Virus record (IMG/VR): IMGVR_UViG_3300011115_000008
Location: 1-29,912 of that record
Reading direction: 5' to 3' (one strand)
DNA: 29,912 nt
Origin: a virus
Shown here: in pieces, positions 8,390 through 14,821 of the stretch
How positions within the stretch are numbered: the stretch's first letter is position 1
How the letters are laid out: every line of letters starts with the position of its first letter
Program-made: the position numbers and the translations under genes
Notes under the pieces: model-generated
Databases searched by the model: none
The model's input: only the letters and a program-made list of their open reading frames with translations
Told to the model about the DNA's origin: nothing

Positions 8390-8872
8390 ATGGGATTCGC
8401 AACTCACCTTGGCCCTTGGCTCTTGGGCACTGTCAAAAACACTACCGGCACTACCGCTGGCACTATCCGCAACATGGGCGCAACTGTTGTTTCACAAACA
8501 GGCGCAACAACTGTTAGCGACACTACTGCTACTACATTGTTTGTCTTGCCTGCTGGCGCAATGATTAACAACTTTATCGTGAACATTACCACTGCCTACG
8601 CAGGTACAACCGGTAACACAATCACTGTGAAGATCGGCTCTACAACTCTGGGTACTGTTGGTGGTGCTACCACTACACCTTTGTCTGTTGGCCGCGCAAC
8701 ATTCACCATTACTGATGCAAGTATTGCTACCTATGAAAACGTAGGCGCAACTGACGCAATCGTTACAGTGACTTACGCTTGTGCTGGTACAGCCAGCGGC
8801 GGTGCAGCTAGCGTAACTTGCTTGTACACAGTTCGCGGTTCTGATGGTGCTGCTAACCCCAGCCAAGTCTAA
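8390..8872 (+). CDS. Thr/Ala-rich beta protein, probable virion component
   Basis: This 160-aa protein begins GFATHLGPWLLGTVKNTTG and continues as Thr-, Ala- and Val-rich beta-strand sequence (TTLFVLPAGAMINNFIVNIT, NTITVKIGSTTLGTV). It has no signal peptide or catalytic motif. N-termini of this type are familiar from small structural proteins downstream of phage capsid genes, but I cannot name a family. It is isolated transcriptionally: a strong terminator and structured leader lie upstream and a GC hairpin lies downstream. This suggests a dosage different from the genes around it, as expected for an abundant decoration or fibre protein. Its 16-base start context TAAGGAAACATCATGG is repeated exactly at 14810-14825. 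Confidence 0.75.
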   Translation: MGFATHLGPWLLGTVKNTTGTTAGTIRNMGATVVSQTGATTVSDTTATTLFVLPAGAMINNFIVNITTAYAGTTGNTITVKIGSTTLGTVGGATTTPLSVGRATFTITDASIATYENVGATDAIVTVTYACAGTASGGAASVTCLYTVRGSDGAANPSQV

Positions 8873-8880
8873 TTAGTCTA

Positions 8881-8899
8881 GGGGGCTTCGGCCCCCATT
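8881..8899 (+). terminator. GC hairpin with UUCG loop, weak or leaky terminator
   Basis: GGGGGC (8881-8886) pairs with GCCCCC (8891-8896) around TTCG. Only ATTTA follows, so the T-run is short. It may attenuate transcription or protect the 3' end of the upstream message rather than stop synthesis fully. Confidence 0.55.
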
Positions 8900-8915
8900 T
8901 ACAAGGAGATTAATT

Positions 8916-9209
8916 ATGATGCAGACAGACGTTAAGTCAGCGCACTTGAGTGCTGCAGGTTCGTTTTGTGCGGGGCGCACGCGCCTTAGAGGTATTGTGG
9001 TAAGCCCTAAAGCAACCACGGCGGCAACGTTTGAGATTCGTGATGGTAGCTCCACTGCTGCGGTGCTATATACAATGGATCTTGCTAGTGTAACTACACC
9101 TGTAAATTTTTGTATCACAATACCCGGTGAAGGTATTGTGGCAACTACAGGGCTGTATTTAACAACCAGCACAGGTACTGTTACAGGTATCGAAGTGTTT
9201 TATGGCTAA
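8916..9209 (+). CDS. Small beta-type protein of unknown function
   Basis: This 97-aa protein has alternating polar and hydrophobic residues typical of a beta sandwich (RTRLRGIVVSPKATTAATFE, LYTMDLASVTTPVNFCITIP, GLYLTTSTGTVTGIEVFYG). It has no membrane segment or signal peptide. AAGGAG at 8903-8908 favours the first of two adjacent ATG codons. The gene's end overlaps the next gene by eight bases. Similar compact beta proteins occur among head or tail accessory proteins of aquatic phages, and a virion role is inferred from position only. Confidence 0.7.
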   Translation: MMQTDVKSAHLSAAGSFCAGRTRLRGIVVSPKATTAATFEIRDGSSTAAVLYTMDLASVTTPVNFCITIPGEGIVATTGLYLTTSTGTVTGIEVFYG

Positions 9210-9447
9210 GTCCCCCGCATGGCAGAGGAAAGAAGGCAAGAACCCCAAGGGTGGCTTGAATGCCAAGGGGCGAGCCTCCGCCAAAAAGCAAGGGATGAAC
9301 TTGAAACCCCCCCAGCCAGAAGGCGGCTCCCGCAAAGACTCTTTTTGTGCGAGGATGGAAGGGCACAAGAAGAAGAATACCAGCGCAAAAACCGCAAAAG
9401 ACCCAAACTCACGCATAAATAAGGCTTTACGAGCATGGAATTGCTAA
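9202..9447 (+). CDS. Small basic phage protein (DUF6321-like)
   Basis: This 81-aa, very basic protein begins SPAWQRKEGKNPKGGLNAKG, contains SFCARMEGHKKK and ends DPNSRINKALRAWNC. I recognise this plan as a conserved phage family that I recall as DUF6321; the name is from memory and was not checked. No function is known. The final residue is cysteine, which I recall as a family feature, and nearby small proteins also end in Cys. The gene overlaps both neighbours (8 bases upstream, 13 downstream), so it is translationally coupled. Nucleic-acid or capsid-lumen binding would fit its charge but is not shown. Confidence 0.75.
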   Translation: MAKSPAWQRKEGKNPKGGLNAKGRASAKKQGMNLKPPQPEGGSRKDSFCARMEGHKKKNTSAKTAKDPNSRINKALRAWNC

Positions 9448-9845
9448 ATTGCACTAAATGCAAAACAGAAAAGCCAGCTACTGCTGAGTATTTCCCTTTG
9501 CATAACAAAAAGCGCAACGGTTTGGATAGCTGGTGCCGTGCTTGCCGTTCTGAATACCGCAATGCTAATTGCCGTGGTGCATACAGAAATGCCATTACTG
9601 ATGAAGCATTGGCTGAATTAAAAGCCACAGTAACGCAATGTGTTATTTGTGGAAATGAAGAGAAGTTAGTAGTTGACCACGATCACCAAACAGGTAAAGT
9701 GCGTGGTCTATTATGTAACCATTGCAATCGTGGGTTAGGCCATTTTAAAGATGACCCTACGTTGTTAGAATTTGCAGCGCAGTATTTGTACGCCTCAGCA
9801 GACCACCCTGCTTGGGAAAAATACAAAGAAGGTGTGAAATGTTAG
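9435..9845 (+). CDS. Endonuclease VII-type HNH protein
   Basis: This 136-aa protein shows a C-terminal endonuclease VII-like centre: CVICG (about residues 73-77), VVDHDHQTGKVRGLLCNHCN (about 83-102) and GLGHFKDDPTLLEFAAQYL. It has the two CxxC zinc pairs and the DHDH catalytic signature. A further zinc-like segment, CTKCKTEKP...WCRACR, lies at the N-terminus. The family includes T4 gp49, which resolves branched DNA before packaging, and many free-standing HNH enzymes of mobile character. Either role is possible here: debranching in a structural module, or a homing-type insertion among small genes. It overlaps both neighbours, which argues for stable integration in the operon. Confidence 0.88.
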   Translation: MELLNCTKCKTEKPATAEYFPLHNKKRNGLDSWCRACRSEYRNANCRGAYRNAITDEALAELKATVTQCVICGNEEKLVVDHDHQTGKVRGLLCNHCNRGLGHFKDDPTLLEFAAQYLYASADHPAWEKYKEGVKC

Positions 9846-10081
9846 ACGTAAATATGATTTGGACAGCAATTTTGACCCTGTTTACAGGGCTTTTGACGTT
9901 TACCGCCAGAGAAAAGTTTGCCGAAATCAAGCGCCTTGACATCCTGCTCAACAAAACCCGAGAGGAGTTAGCCCGTGATTACACTACTCAAGCAGAAGTG
10001 CAAAGAATTACTGACCACATTGACCAACGTTTTAACCGGTTGGAAGCAAAAATTGACCAACTTATTCAAGCGGGGAAATGA
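9839..10081 (+). CDS. Membrane-anchored coiled-coil protein
   Basis: This protein has 80 residues from the ATG at 9839 and overlaps the endonuclease stop. AGAAGG at 9827-9832 supports this start over an upstream in-frame ATG at 9812. Residues about 6-21 (MIWTAILTLFTGLLTF) form one membrane helix, followed by a charged coiled coil (REKFAEIKRLDILLNKTREE ... QRFNRLEAKIDQLIQ). The topology resembles small phage membrane proteins and, loosely, inner-membrane spanins. It is however shorter than usual Rz proteins and sits 12 kb from the lysozyme, so I do not call it a spanin. Function unknown. Confidence 0.72.
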   Translation: MLDVNMIWTAILTLFTGLLTFTAREKFAEIKRLDILLNKTREELARDYTTQAEVQRITDHIDQRFNRLEAKIDQLIQAGK

Positions 10082-10533
10082 TGCCGAGCACAAGTAAAAA
10101 ACAGCACAACTTCATGGCAGCAATTGCGCATAACCCCGCATTTGCTAAGAAGGTTGGCGTGCCCCAAAGCGTTGGAAAAGATTTCAATGAGGCTGATAAA
10201 GGCAAGAAGTTTGGCTATGGTGGGATGGCCCGCCCCGATCTTCAAAAGATTAACAAACCCAAGACACTTCATGGGAAGATGTCAATCATGAAAGGTGGCG
10301 GTATGGCTAAGAGCGACATGAAAGAAGACATGGCAATGGACAAGAAACAGGACGTTGCAATGATTAAGAAAGCCTTTAAACAGCACGATATGCAAGAGCA
10401 TAAAGGCGGTAAGGGCACATCCTTGAAGTTAGCTAATGGCGGTTCCGCCTCTAGCCGTGCTGATGGCTGCGCTACAAAAGGCAAAACCAAAGGCACAATG
10501 ATTAAAATGGGCATGGGCGGAATGTCCTGCTAA
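10081..10533 (+). CDS. Small basic protein with C-terminal RADG/GKT motif
   Basis: This protein has 150 residues from the second of two adjacent ATGs (10078 or 10081). 10081 is chosen because GGGG at 10072-10075 is better spaced and PSTSKKQHNFMAAIAHNP looks like a family N-terminus. It is Lys-, Gly- and Met-rich with no membrane segment. The C-terminus carries SSRADGCATKGKTKGTM (about 124-140), a motif shared with three other genes nearby, and ends in Cys. The N-terminal part resembles short phage proteins of the DUF3008 kind that I recall, which have no known role. The charge and small size would fit DNA or capsid-interior binding, but that is speculation. Confidence 0.72.
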   Translation: MPSTSKKQHNFMAAIAHNPAFAKKVGVPQSVGKDFNEADKGKKFGYGGMARPDLQKINKPKTLHGKMSIMKGGGMAKSDMKEDMAMDKKQDVAMIKKAFKQHDMQEHKGGKGTSLKLANGGSASSRADGCATKGKTKGTMIKMGMGGMSC

Positions 10534-10762
10534 GGAACACTATGGCTGATCCAATCTACACTGCTGAAATGGGTAAACCACCCATGGATCCCGAGGGCGT
10601 ACCAGCTTCTAAGAAGTCCGCGCCTAAGACCCCGCCCCCCAAAAAACCTGTGCCTAAAGATACAGTTTACCGTGAAGGTATGCCTGTACCGCAAGACATT
10701 GATGGCGCATCCGTGAGCAAAAAAGCTAAAGGCGGCATGACTGCTTCTAGCCGTGCTGATGG
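10450..10762 (+). repeat. 17-bp direct repeat inside two motif-coding genes
   Basis: TCTAGCCGTGCTGATGG occurs at 10450-10466 and at 10746-10762, in the same reading frame of two neighbouring genes, where it encodes SSRADG. Codon-level identity over 17 bases means recent duplication or recombination of the motif rather than distant protein similarity. The third protein-level copy (11399 onward) uses different codons. Confidence 0.8.
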
Positions 10763-10832
10763 TATTGCTGTTCGCGGTAAAACTCGTGGCACTATGGTTA
10801 TGTGCGGCGGTGGAATGACCAAAAGGAAATAA
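10542..10832 (+). CDS. Small Pro/Lys-rich protein with RADG/GKT motif
   Basis: This 96-aa protein starts DPIYTAEMGKPPMDPEGVPA, has a Pro/Lys-rich low-complexity stretch (about 22-40: SKKSAPKTPPPKKPVPKD) and then YREGMPVPQDIDGASVSKKA. The motif SSRADGIAVRGKTRGTM occupies 69-85 and the tail is MCGGGMTKRK. Most of it is probably disordered. The SD AAGGA precedes the ATG. It is flanked on both sides by genes carrying the same motif. Function unknown. Confidence 0.72.
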   Translation: MADPIYTAEMGKPPMDPEGVPASKKSAPKTPPPKKPVPKDTVYREGMPVPQDIDGASVSKKAKGGMTASSRADGIAVRGKTRGTMVMCGGGMTKRK

Positions 10833-10834
10833 TC

Positions 10835-11455
10835 ATGGCTACAAGATGGGATAACCTACCCGGACTCAATGACGATGTTCTTGAGCGTGCTAGAGAAGAT
10901 TTTCAAAAAGGCGCAAAAGGCCGTAACGTAGACTCTTCTAAGCTTACTGGCGGTGCTAAAGAAGCCGTTCGAGAAGCTGGCAAACGTGCGGATAATCGTA
11001 ACGTTGGTCGGGCTGGTGCTGGTCAAGCTATGTTTGAACTTGGATACATGGCTGGCCGTAAACTAGATGAGAAAACCGGTCTTGGTAAGAAGATGGTTGA
11101 TAAGTCTGGTCTTGGCGGTGCCGCTGAAAAAGCAGCCAATATGCGCGATAAAGTTGAGCTGTCCAAAGATGCTAGAGCTCGTTTAGATGAAGAAGAAGTT
11201 GATAACTATCGACGTGAAACTGAAGCCGAGGATAAAGAACGTAAAGCTTATTCTGGCAAAGACGAAGAAAACTACAAAGGCGATGGAATGAAAAAAGGCG
11301 GCGCAGTTAAGGCGGCTAAGTTCATGTCATTTTCTAAAAAGGGTAAGCCTGCGGGTATGAAGTCTGTTACAAAGATGGCTTCTGGTGGTGTAACCGCTTC
11401 CCGTCGCGCTGACGGTATCGCTCAGCGGGGTAAAACCCGTGGAAAGATGTGCTAA
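10835..11455 (+). CDS. Basic, helical protein with C-terminal RADG/GKT motif
   Basis: This protein has 206 residues from the ATG at 10835. An upstream in-frame ATG at 10802 would overlap the previous gene by 31 bases, while AAAAGG at 10821-10826 fits 10835. It begins ATRWDNLPGLNDDVLERARE and is largely helical and charged, with internal look-alike segments TGLGKKMVDKSGLGGA. The last residues are ASRRADGIAQRGKTRGKMC (about 188-206), the third copy of the shared motif, again ending in Cys. No enzyme motif is visible. It is probably a conserved phage protein of unknown role. Confidence 0.72.
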   Translation: MATRWDNLPGLNDDVLERAREDFQKGAKGRNVDSSKLTGGAKEAVREAGKRADNRNVGRAGAGQAMFELGYMAGRKLDEKTGLGKKMVDKSGLGGAAEKAANMRDKVELSKDARARLDEEEVDNYRRETEAEDKERKAYSGKDEENYKGDGMKKGGAVKAAKFMSFSKKGKPAGMKSVTKMASGGVTASRRADGIAQRGKTRGKMC

Positions 11456-11458
11456 ATC

Positions 11459-11692
11459 ATGATGGCATCCCGTGGAATGGGTGATATTCGCCCTAGCAAA
11501 ATGCCCAAGGGCAAGCGTAAAGCTCGTCGGGATGACACTGACTTCACACAGTACGCTGAAGGTGGGCCTGTTGGCCTTTATGACAACATTAACGCTAAAC
11601 GCAAGCGCGGTGAAAAGATGCGTAAACCCGGGCAAAAAGGCGCTCCTACAGCCCAAGATTTTATTAACTCTGCAAAAACGGCTAAAAAATGA
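11459..11692 (+). CDS. Small basic conserved phage protein
   Basis: This 77-aa protein is strongly basic: MPKGKRKARRDD, YAEGGPVGLYDNINAKRKRG, then EKMRKPGQKGAPTAQDFINS and AKTAKK. The 'YDNI.AKRKRG...EKMRKPG.KGAP....F..SA' pattern is one I recall from many short-tailed and aquatic phages, always without a known function. The start could be 11459 or 11462 (two ATGs), and neither has a strong ribosome binding site. Its end overlaps the connector gene start by four bases (ATGA), so it is coupled to head-tail joining genes. Confidence 0.75.
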   Translation: MMASRGMGDIRPSKMPKGKRKARRDDTDFTQYAEGGPVGLYDNINAKRKRGEKMRKPGQKGAPTAQDFINSAKTAKK

Positions 11693-12618
11693 CTACTTCT
11701 GGAGTTGCAGCGTTTAATCTTGACCTCACGGAGATTGTTGAGGAAGCGTTTGAGCGTGCGGGCTCTGAACTTCGCACAGGCTACGACTTACGTACAGCCC
11801 GTCGTTCATTGAATTTATTGTTTGCTGATTGGGCAAACCGTGGCATTAACATGTGGACGTTTGAGCAAGGTACGCTTACCTTTACTCAAGGCTTAGCTAC
11901 ATACGCGCTACCAAACGACACTGTGGATTTGCTAGAACATGTAATCCGTACTGGTGCCGGTAACTCTTCTACGCAGTCTGACCTGACAATTACCCGTATT
12001 AGTGTTTCTACCTATGCAACTATCCCCAATAAAATGCAGCAAGCCCGCCCAATTCAGGTGTGGTTTCAGCGTTTAGACGGCCAAACATCGTCAGTAGGAA
12101 CTACATTAAATGGTGGAATCTCAGCCACCGCCACTACAATTACATTGACTTCTGTTGTAGGTTTAGCTACCACTGGTTTTGTCTTAATTGAAAATGAGAC
12201 TGTTCAGTACGGCTACATTAGCGGTAATCAGTTGATGAATTGCTTCCGTGGCCAAAATAATACAACTGCAGTGGCGCACTCAACTGCCGCCGCTGTTTAC
12301 TCACAAAACTTGCCATCCGTAACTGTTTGGCCGACTCCCGATGGATCACAAACCTATCAATTCGTTTACTGGCGCATGCGCCGTATTGATGACGCAGGTG
12401 GCGGCACTAGGACTATGGATGTACCTTTCCGTTTCCTGCCCTGCTTGGTTGCTGGACTCGCCTACTATCTTGCACTTAAGGTAGAGAATGGCGCTCAGCG
12501 TCTGGACGTCCTTAAAGCTCAGTATGATGAAGCTTGGCAGTTAGCCGCTGGTGAAGATCAAGAACATGCTTCTTTACGGTTTGTACCGAGGCAAATGTTT
12601 ATTGGAAGCGGTACGTAA
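11689..12618 (+). CDS. Head-tail connector / tail-tubular-type protein
   Basis: This 309-aa protein begins with a helical part (LTEIVEEAFERAGSELRTGY, LRTARRSLNLLFADWANRG, residues ~12-52), followed by INMWTFEQGTLTFTQGLATY, the layout of ring proteins that bind under the portal (P22 gp4 or T7 gp11 functional class). A Thr/Val-rich beta segment (about 137-204: ISATATTITLTSVVGLATTG) looks inserted before the second conserved half (VTVWPTPDGSQTYQFVYWRM). The C-terminal helices RLDVLKAQYDEAWQLA complete it. Assignment is from these recalled patterns and its position. It may be the ring next to the 224-aa adaptor. Confidence 0.75.
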   Translation: MTTSGVAAFNLDLTEIVEEAFERAGSELRTGYDLRTARRSLNLLFADWANRGINMWTFEQGTLTFTQGLATYALPNDTVDLLEHVIRTGAGNSSTQSDLTITRISVSTYATIPNKMQQARPIQVWFQRLDGQTSSVGTTLNGGISATATTITLTSVVGLATTGFVLIENETVQYGYISGNQLMNCFRGQNNTTAVAHSTAAAVYSQNLPSVTVWPTPDGSQTYQFVYWRMRRIDDAGGGTRTMDVPFRFLPCLVAGLAYYLALKVENGAQRLDVLKAQYDEAWQLAAGEDQEHASLRFVPRQMFIGSGT

Positions 12619-13047
12619 ATGGGCAATAGGTTTGCTTCCGGTAAGAACAGTATCGCCATGTGCGATCGCTGCGGCTTCCAGTTCAAACTAACGGCGCTTC
12701 GTAAAGAGATTCAGAAGACTAAGATTTACAATCTACTTGTGTGCCCTCAGTGTTGGGATCCCGATCAGCCGCAGTTGTTATTGGGTATGTACCCAGTTGA
12801 CGACCCACAGGCTGTGCGTAACCCCCGTAGAGATACGACTTACTACACTGCCGGTACGAATGGATTGCAAACAGTTAACTCAACTAGCAATGCACCCGAT
12901 GCTGCTGGTTACGTTACAGGTGGTTCTCGGGATATTCAATGGGGCTGGGCTCCGGTTGGTGGGTCGAGTACTTTTGATGCGTCTTTAACACCAAATTATT
13001 TGGTGGCAACGGCATATGTTGGTACAGTTACGGTAACAGTTACTTAG
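12619..13047 (+). CDS. Cys4 zinc-ribbon-like structural-module protein
   Basis: This 142-aa protein starts immediately after the previous stop. Two pairs, CDRC (C15, C18) and CPQC (C42, C45), separated by a basic helix (LTALRKEIQKTKIYN), look like a zinc ribbon. The rest is polar and beta-rich, with RDIQWGWAPVGG and a Val/Thr tail. Small zinc proteins of this type occur among connector genes of short-tailed phages, and their role is not known to me. Metal binding is inferred from the cysteine spacing. Confidence 0.75.
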   Translation: MGNRFASGKNSIAMCDRCGFQFKLTALRKEIQKTKIYNLLVCPQCWDPDQPQLLLGMYPVDDPQAVRNPRRDTTYYTAGTNGLQTVNSTSNAPDAAGYVTGGSRDIQWGWAPVGGSSTFDASLTPNYLVATAYVGTVTVTVT

Positions 13048-13056
13048 GAGATTAAA

Positions 13057-13251
13057 ATGGGATTCAGAAAAGCAGCAGATGGCATTACCAAGTCAGGCAA
13101 AACTAAGGGTACAAACCTTGGTGATAGCGGCCCAACCGTCGGTATTGAAAGCGGTGCTAAAGGCGGCAAAGGCAAGGGCGGCAAGACCAATGCAGACATG
13201 ATGTCTATGGGCCGTAATTTGGCTAAAGTCGCTAATCAGAAACGAGGTTAA
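13057..13251 (+). CDS. Small Gly/Lys-rich protein with ADG/GKT motif at N-terminus
   Basis: This 64-aa protein starts GFRKAADGITKSGKTKGTNL, so the motif seen at the C-termini of three upstream genes is here at residues 6-19. A Gly/Lys-rich segment (GAKGGKGKGGKT) and NADMMSMGRNLAKVANQKRG follow. It is very basic and likely disordered in the middle. An AGGAG-type site precedes the ATG, and the next gene begins two bases after the stop. Function unknown. Confidence 0.7.
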   Translation: MGFRKAADGITKSGKTKGTNLGDSGPTVGIESGAKGGKGKGGKTNADMMSMGRNLAKVANQKRG

Positions 13252-13253
13252 TC

Positions 13254-13532
13254 ATGGCTACACAAGTTAAACCAACTACAAAGAATAGCCCCCCAATTAA
13301 AACTGGGTCTAATCGCAACAATAAACCCGCTTCAGCTTACGTTGACCGCGCTAAAGAGGCTACAAGCCAGCTTGCCGCACGCCCAAACAAAAGCAAGCTT
13401 GACGAGTACGATGTGACTATTGGCAATATCAGCAAGTCCGCTGGTAATGAGCCTGTTAAAACAACCGGCATCAAGATGCGTGGTACAGGTGCAGCTACTA
13501 AAGGTCTTATGAGCAGAGGCCCAATGGCATGA
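13254..13532 (+). CDS. Small basic protein ending in KMRGTGAATKG segment
   Basis: This 92-aa protein is mostly disordered at the N-terminus (NSPPIKTGSNRNNKPASAY), then helical, and closes with TTGIKMRGTGAATKGLMSRG and PMA. The closing segment is a pattern I recall at the C-terminus of small phage proteins. It resembles the ADG/GKT motif of the neighbours in its Gly, Lys and Thr spacing but lacks ADG. It overlaps the adaptor gene by four bases (ATGA). Function unknown. Confidence 0.7.
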   Translation: MATQVKPTTKNSPPIKTGSNRNNKPASAYVDRAKEATSQLAARPNKSKLDEYDVTIGNISKSAGNEPVKTTGIKMRGTGAATKGLMSRGPMA

Positions 13533-14203
13533 ATTACACCGAGTTAAAAGCTGCTATCCAAGCCTACACGGAGAACACGGAGACAAACTTCGTGGCGGAG
13601 ATTCCTGTCTTCGTGACTCAGGCTGAGCAGCGCATTTATAACTCGGTGCAGTTCCCATCTATTCGCAAGAACGTTACCAGTACAATTGCGGTAAACACAA
13701 AGTATTTGGATTGCCCCCTTGACTTCTTAGCTGTGTACTCTATGGCGGTCATTGATGGTAGCGGTAACTACGAATACTTACTTAACAAAGACGTTAACTT
13801 TATTCGTCAGGCATACCCTAACCCTACAACAGATACAGGTACGCCTAAGTACTACGCGTTGTTTGGCCCAACGGTATTGAGTTCTACAATCTATGACGAG
13901 CTTTCGTTCATAATTGGCCCAACAGCCGACGCAAGTTACGGCGTTGAGTTGCACTATTACTACTACCCCGAGTCTATTACTGTAGCGGCAGACGGCCAAA
14001 CATGGCTCGGTGATAACTTTGACACGGTGCTTTTGTATGGTTCATTGGTTGAGGCTTACACCTACATGAAGGGTGAGCAAGACATGATGCTGCTGTATAA
14101 CACCAAGTACCAAGAAGCGCTTGCACTTGCTAAACGTTTGGGCGATGGTATGGAGCGCCAAGACGCTTATCGTTCTGGTCAGTTCCGTCAGAAGGTAACT
14201 TGA
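13529..14203 (+). CDS. Head-tail adaptor (SU10/T7 gp11-like)
   Basis: This 224-aa protein has the typical N-terminus YTELKAAIQAYTENTETNFV followed by IPVFVTQAEQRIYNSVQFPS, the pattern of phage adaptor proteins related to the SU10 adaptor and T7 gp11. Such proteins form the ring linking portal to nozzle. A central beta part (YLDCPLDFLAVYSMAV, ELSFIIGP, VELHYYYYPESI) and C-terminal helices (LVEAYTYMKGEQDMMLLYNT, KYQEALALAKRL) complete the expected fold. It is the second connector-like gene in this module after 11689-12618. The start overlaps the previous stop. Confidence 0.82.
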   Translation: MNYTELKAAIQAYTENTETNFVAEIPVFVTQAEQRIYNSVQFPSIRKNVTSTIAVNTKYLDCPLDFLAVYSMAVIDGSGNYEYLLNKDVNFIRQAYPNPTTDTGTPKYYALFGPTVLSSTIYDELSFIIGPTADASYGVELHYYYYPESITVAADGQTWLGDNFDTVLLYGSLVEAYTYMKGEQDMMLLYNTKYQEALALAKRLGDGMERQDAYRSGQFRQKVT

Positions 14204-14204
14204 T

Positions 14205-14624
14205 ATGGCGATTGTCCAAACCCAAACTACCAGCTTTAAGGCGCAGTTGTACCAAGGTATTCATGACCTGACAACTGACGTTATAAAGATCGCTTTGTAC
14301 ACAGCCAATGCTAATTTGAATGAAGACACAACCGTGTACAGCACAGATAATGAAGTAGCTAATACAGGTACTTACTCTGCTGGCGGCTCGCAATTAACAC
14401 CTATTACAGTCAGTACTTCTGGTTCTACGGCATATGTAGGCTTCCCCAATATTGCTTGGACAGGCGCAATCACAGCTAGATGCGCGTTGATTTATAACGT
14501 TACCCAAGGTAACAAGTCCGTTGCTGTTTTGGATTTTGGCTCAGACAAGACTTCTACGACCACATTCACAATTACCATGCCGACCAACGGCGCAACCACT
14601 TCGTTGATTAGGAGTTCAAATTGA
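14205..14624 (+). CDS. Beta-rich virion protein, paralogue A
   Basis: This 139-aa Thr-rich protein contains FKAQLYQGIHDLTTDVIKIA, LYTANANLNEDTTVYST, EVANTGTYSAGGSQLTPITV and the end FTITMPTNGATTSLIR. The same landmarks recur in the same order in the gene at 14822-15298, so the two are paralogues. No signal peptide or enzyme motif is visible. Probably a tail- or fibre-associated structural protein. This is inferred from location right after the adaptor and from composition. Confidence 0.75.
   Translation: MAIVQTQTTSFKAQLYQGIHDLTTDVIKIALYTANANLNEDTTVYSTDNEVANTGTYSAGGSQLTPITVSTSGSTAYVGFPNIAWTGAITARCALIYNVTQGNKSVAVLDFGSDKTSTTTFTITMPTNGATTSLIRSSN
14611..14623 (+). promoter_or_regulatory. Ribosome binding site selecting a TTG start
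   Basis: GGAG at 14611-14614 lies six bases before TTG at 14621, which overlaps the TGA of the previous gene (TTGA). No ATG or GTG is available at the expected place, so TTG is the likely start. Confidence 0.65.
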
Positions 14625-14812
14625 TTGTTACTACTACCAAAGGTGATATGGATGAATCTCTGCTTGAGAAAAGAGAGGGAGTCGTCGATAATGAGAACGA
14701 ATACACCACTTGGGTGGAGTATTGGTTAGAGGGTGAGTTGGTGCATCGTTCAGCCCATGTCGCTCTAAAGAAAATGCCCCCAATTGTTGCTGAAGCAGCA
14801 TCTCTTACATAA
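14621..14812 (+). CDS. Small acidic protein, TTG start
   Basis: This 63-aa protein reads IVTTTKGDMDESLLEKREGV, then NEYTTWVEYWLEGELVHRSA and HVALKKMPPIVAEA. The 'TTKG.MDESLL.KREG......TTWVEYWLDGELVHRS' pattern is one I recall as a small conserved phage protein of unknown role. It starts at TTG with GGAG at ideal spacing and overlaps the stop of paralogue A. Position between two paralogous structural genes hints at a linked role, which is inference. Confidence 0.75.
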   Translation: MIVTTTKGDMDESLLEKREGVVDNENEYTTWVEYWLEGELVHRSAHVALKKMPPIVAEAASLT

Positions 14813-14821
14813 GGAAACATC

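Noticed and set aside
245-9628. Other minus-strand frames opposite the head genes
   Set aside because: They are short, unrelated to known patterns, without ribosome binding sites, and opposite continuous well-supported + strand genes.
9839-10081. Inner-membrane spanin (Rz) for the N-anchored coiled-coil protein
   Set aside because: Topology fits loosely, but the protein is short, far from the lysis genes, and no outer-membrane lipoprotein partner is encoded in or after it.
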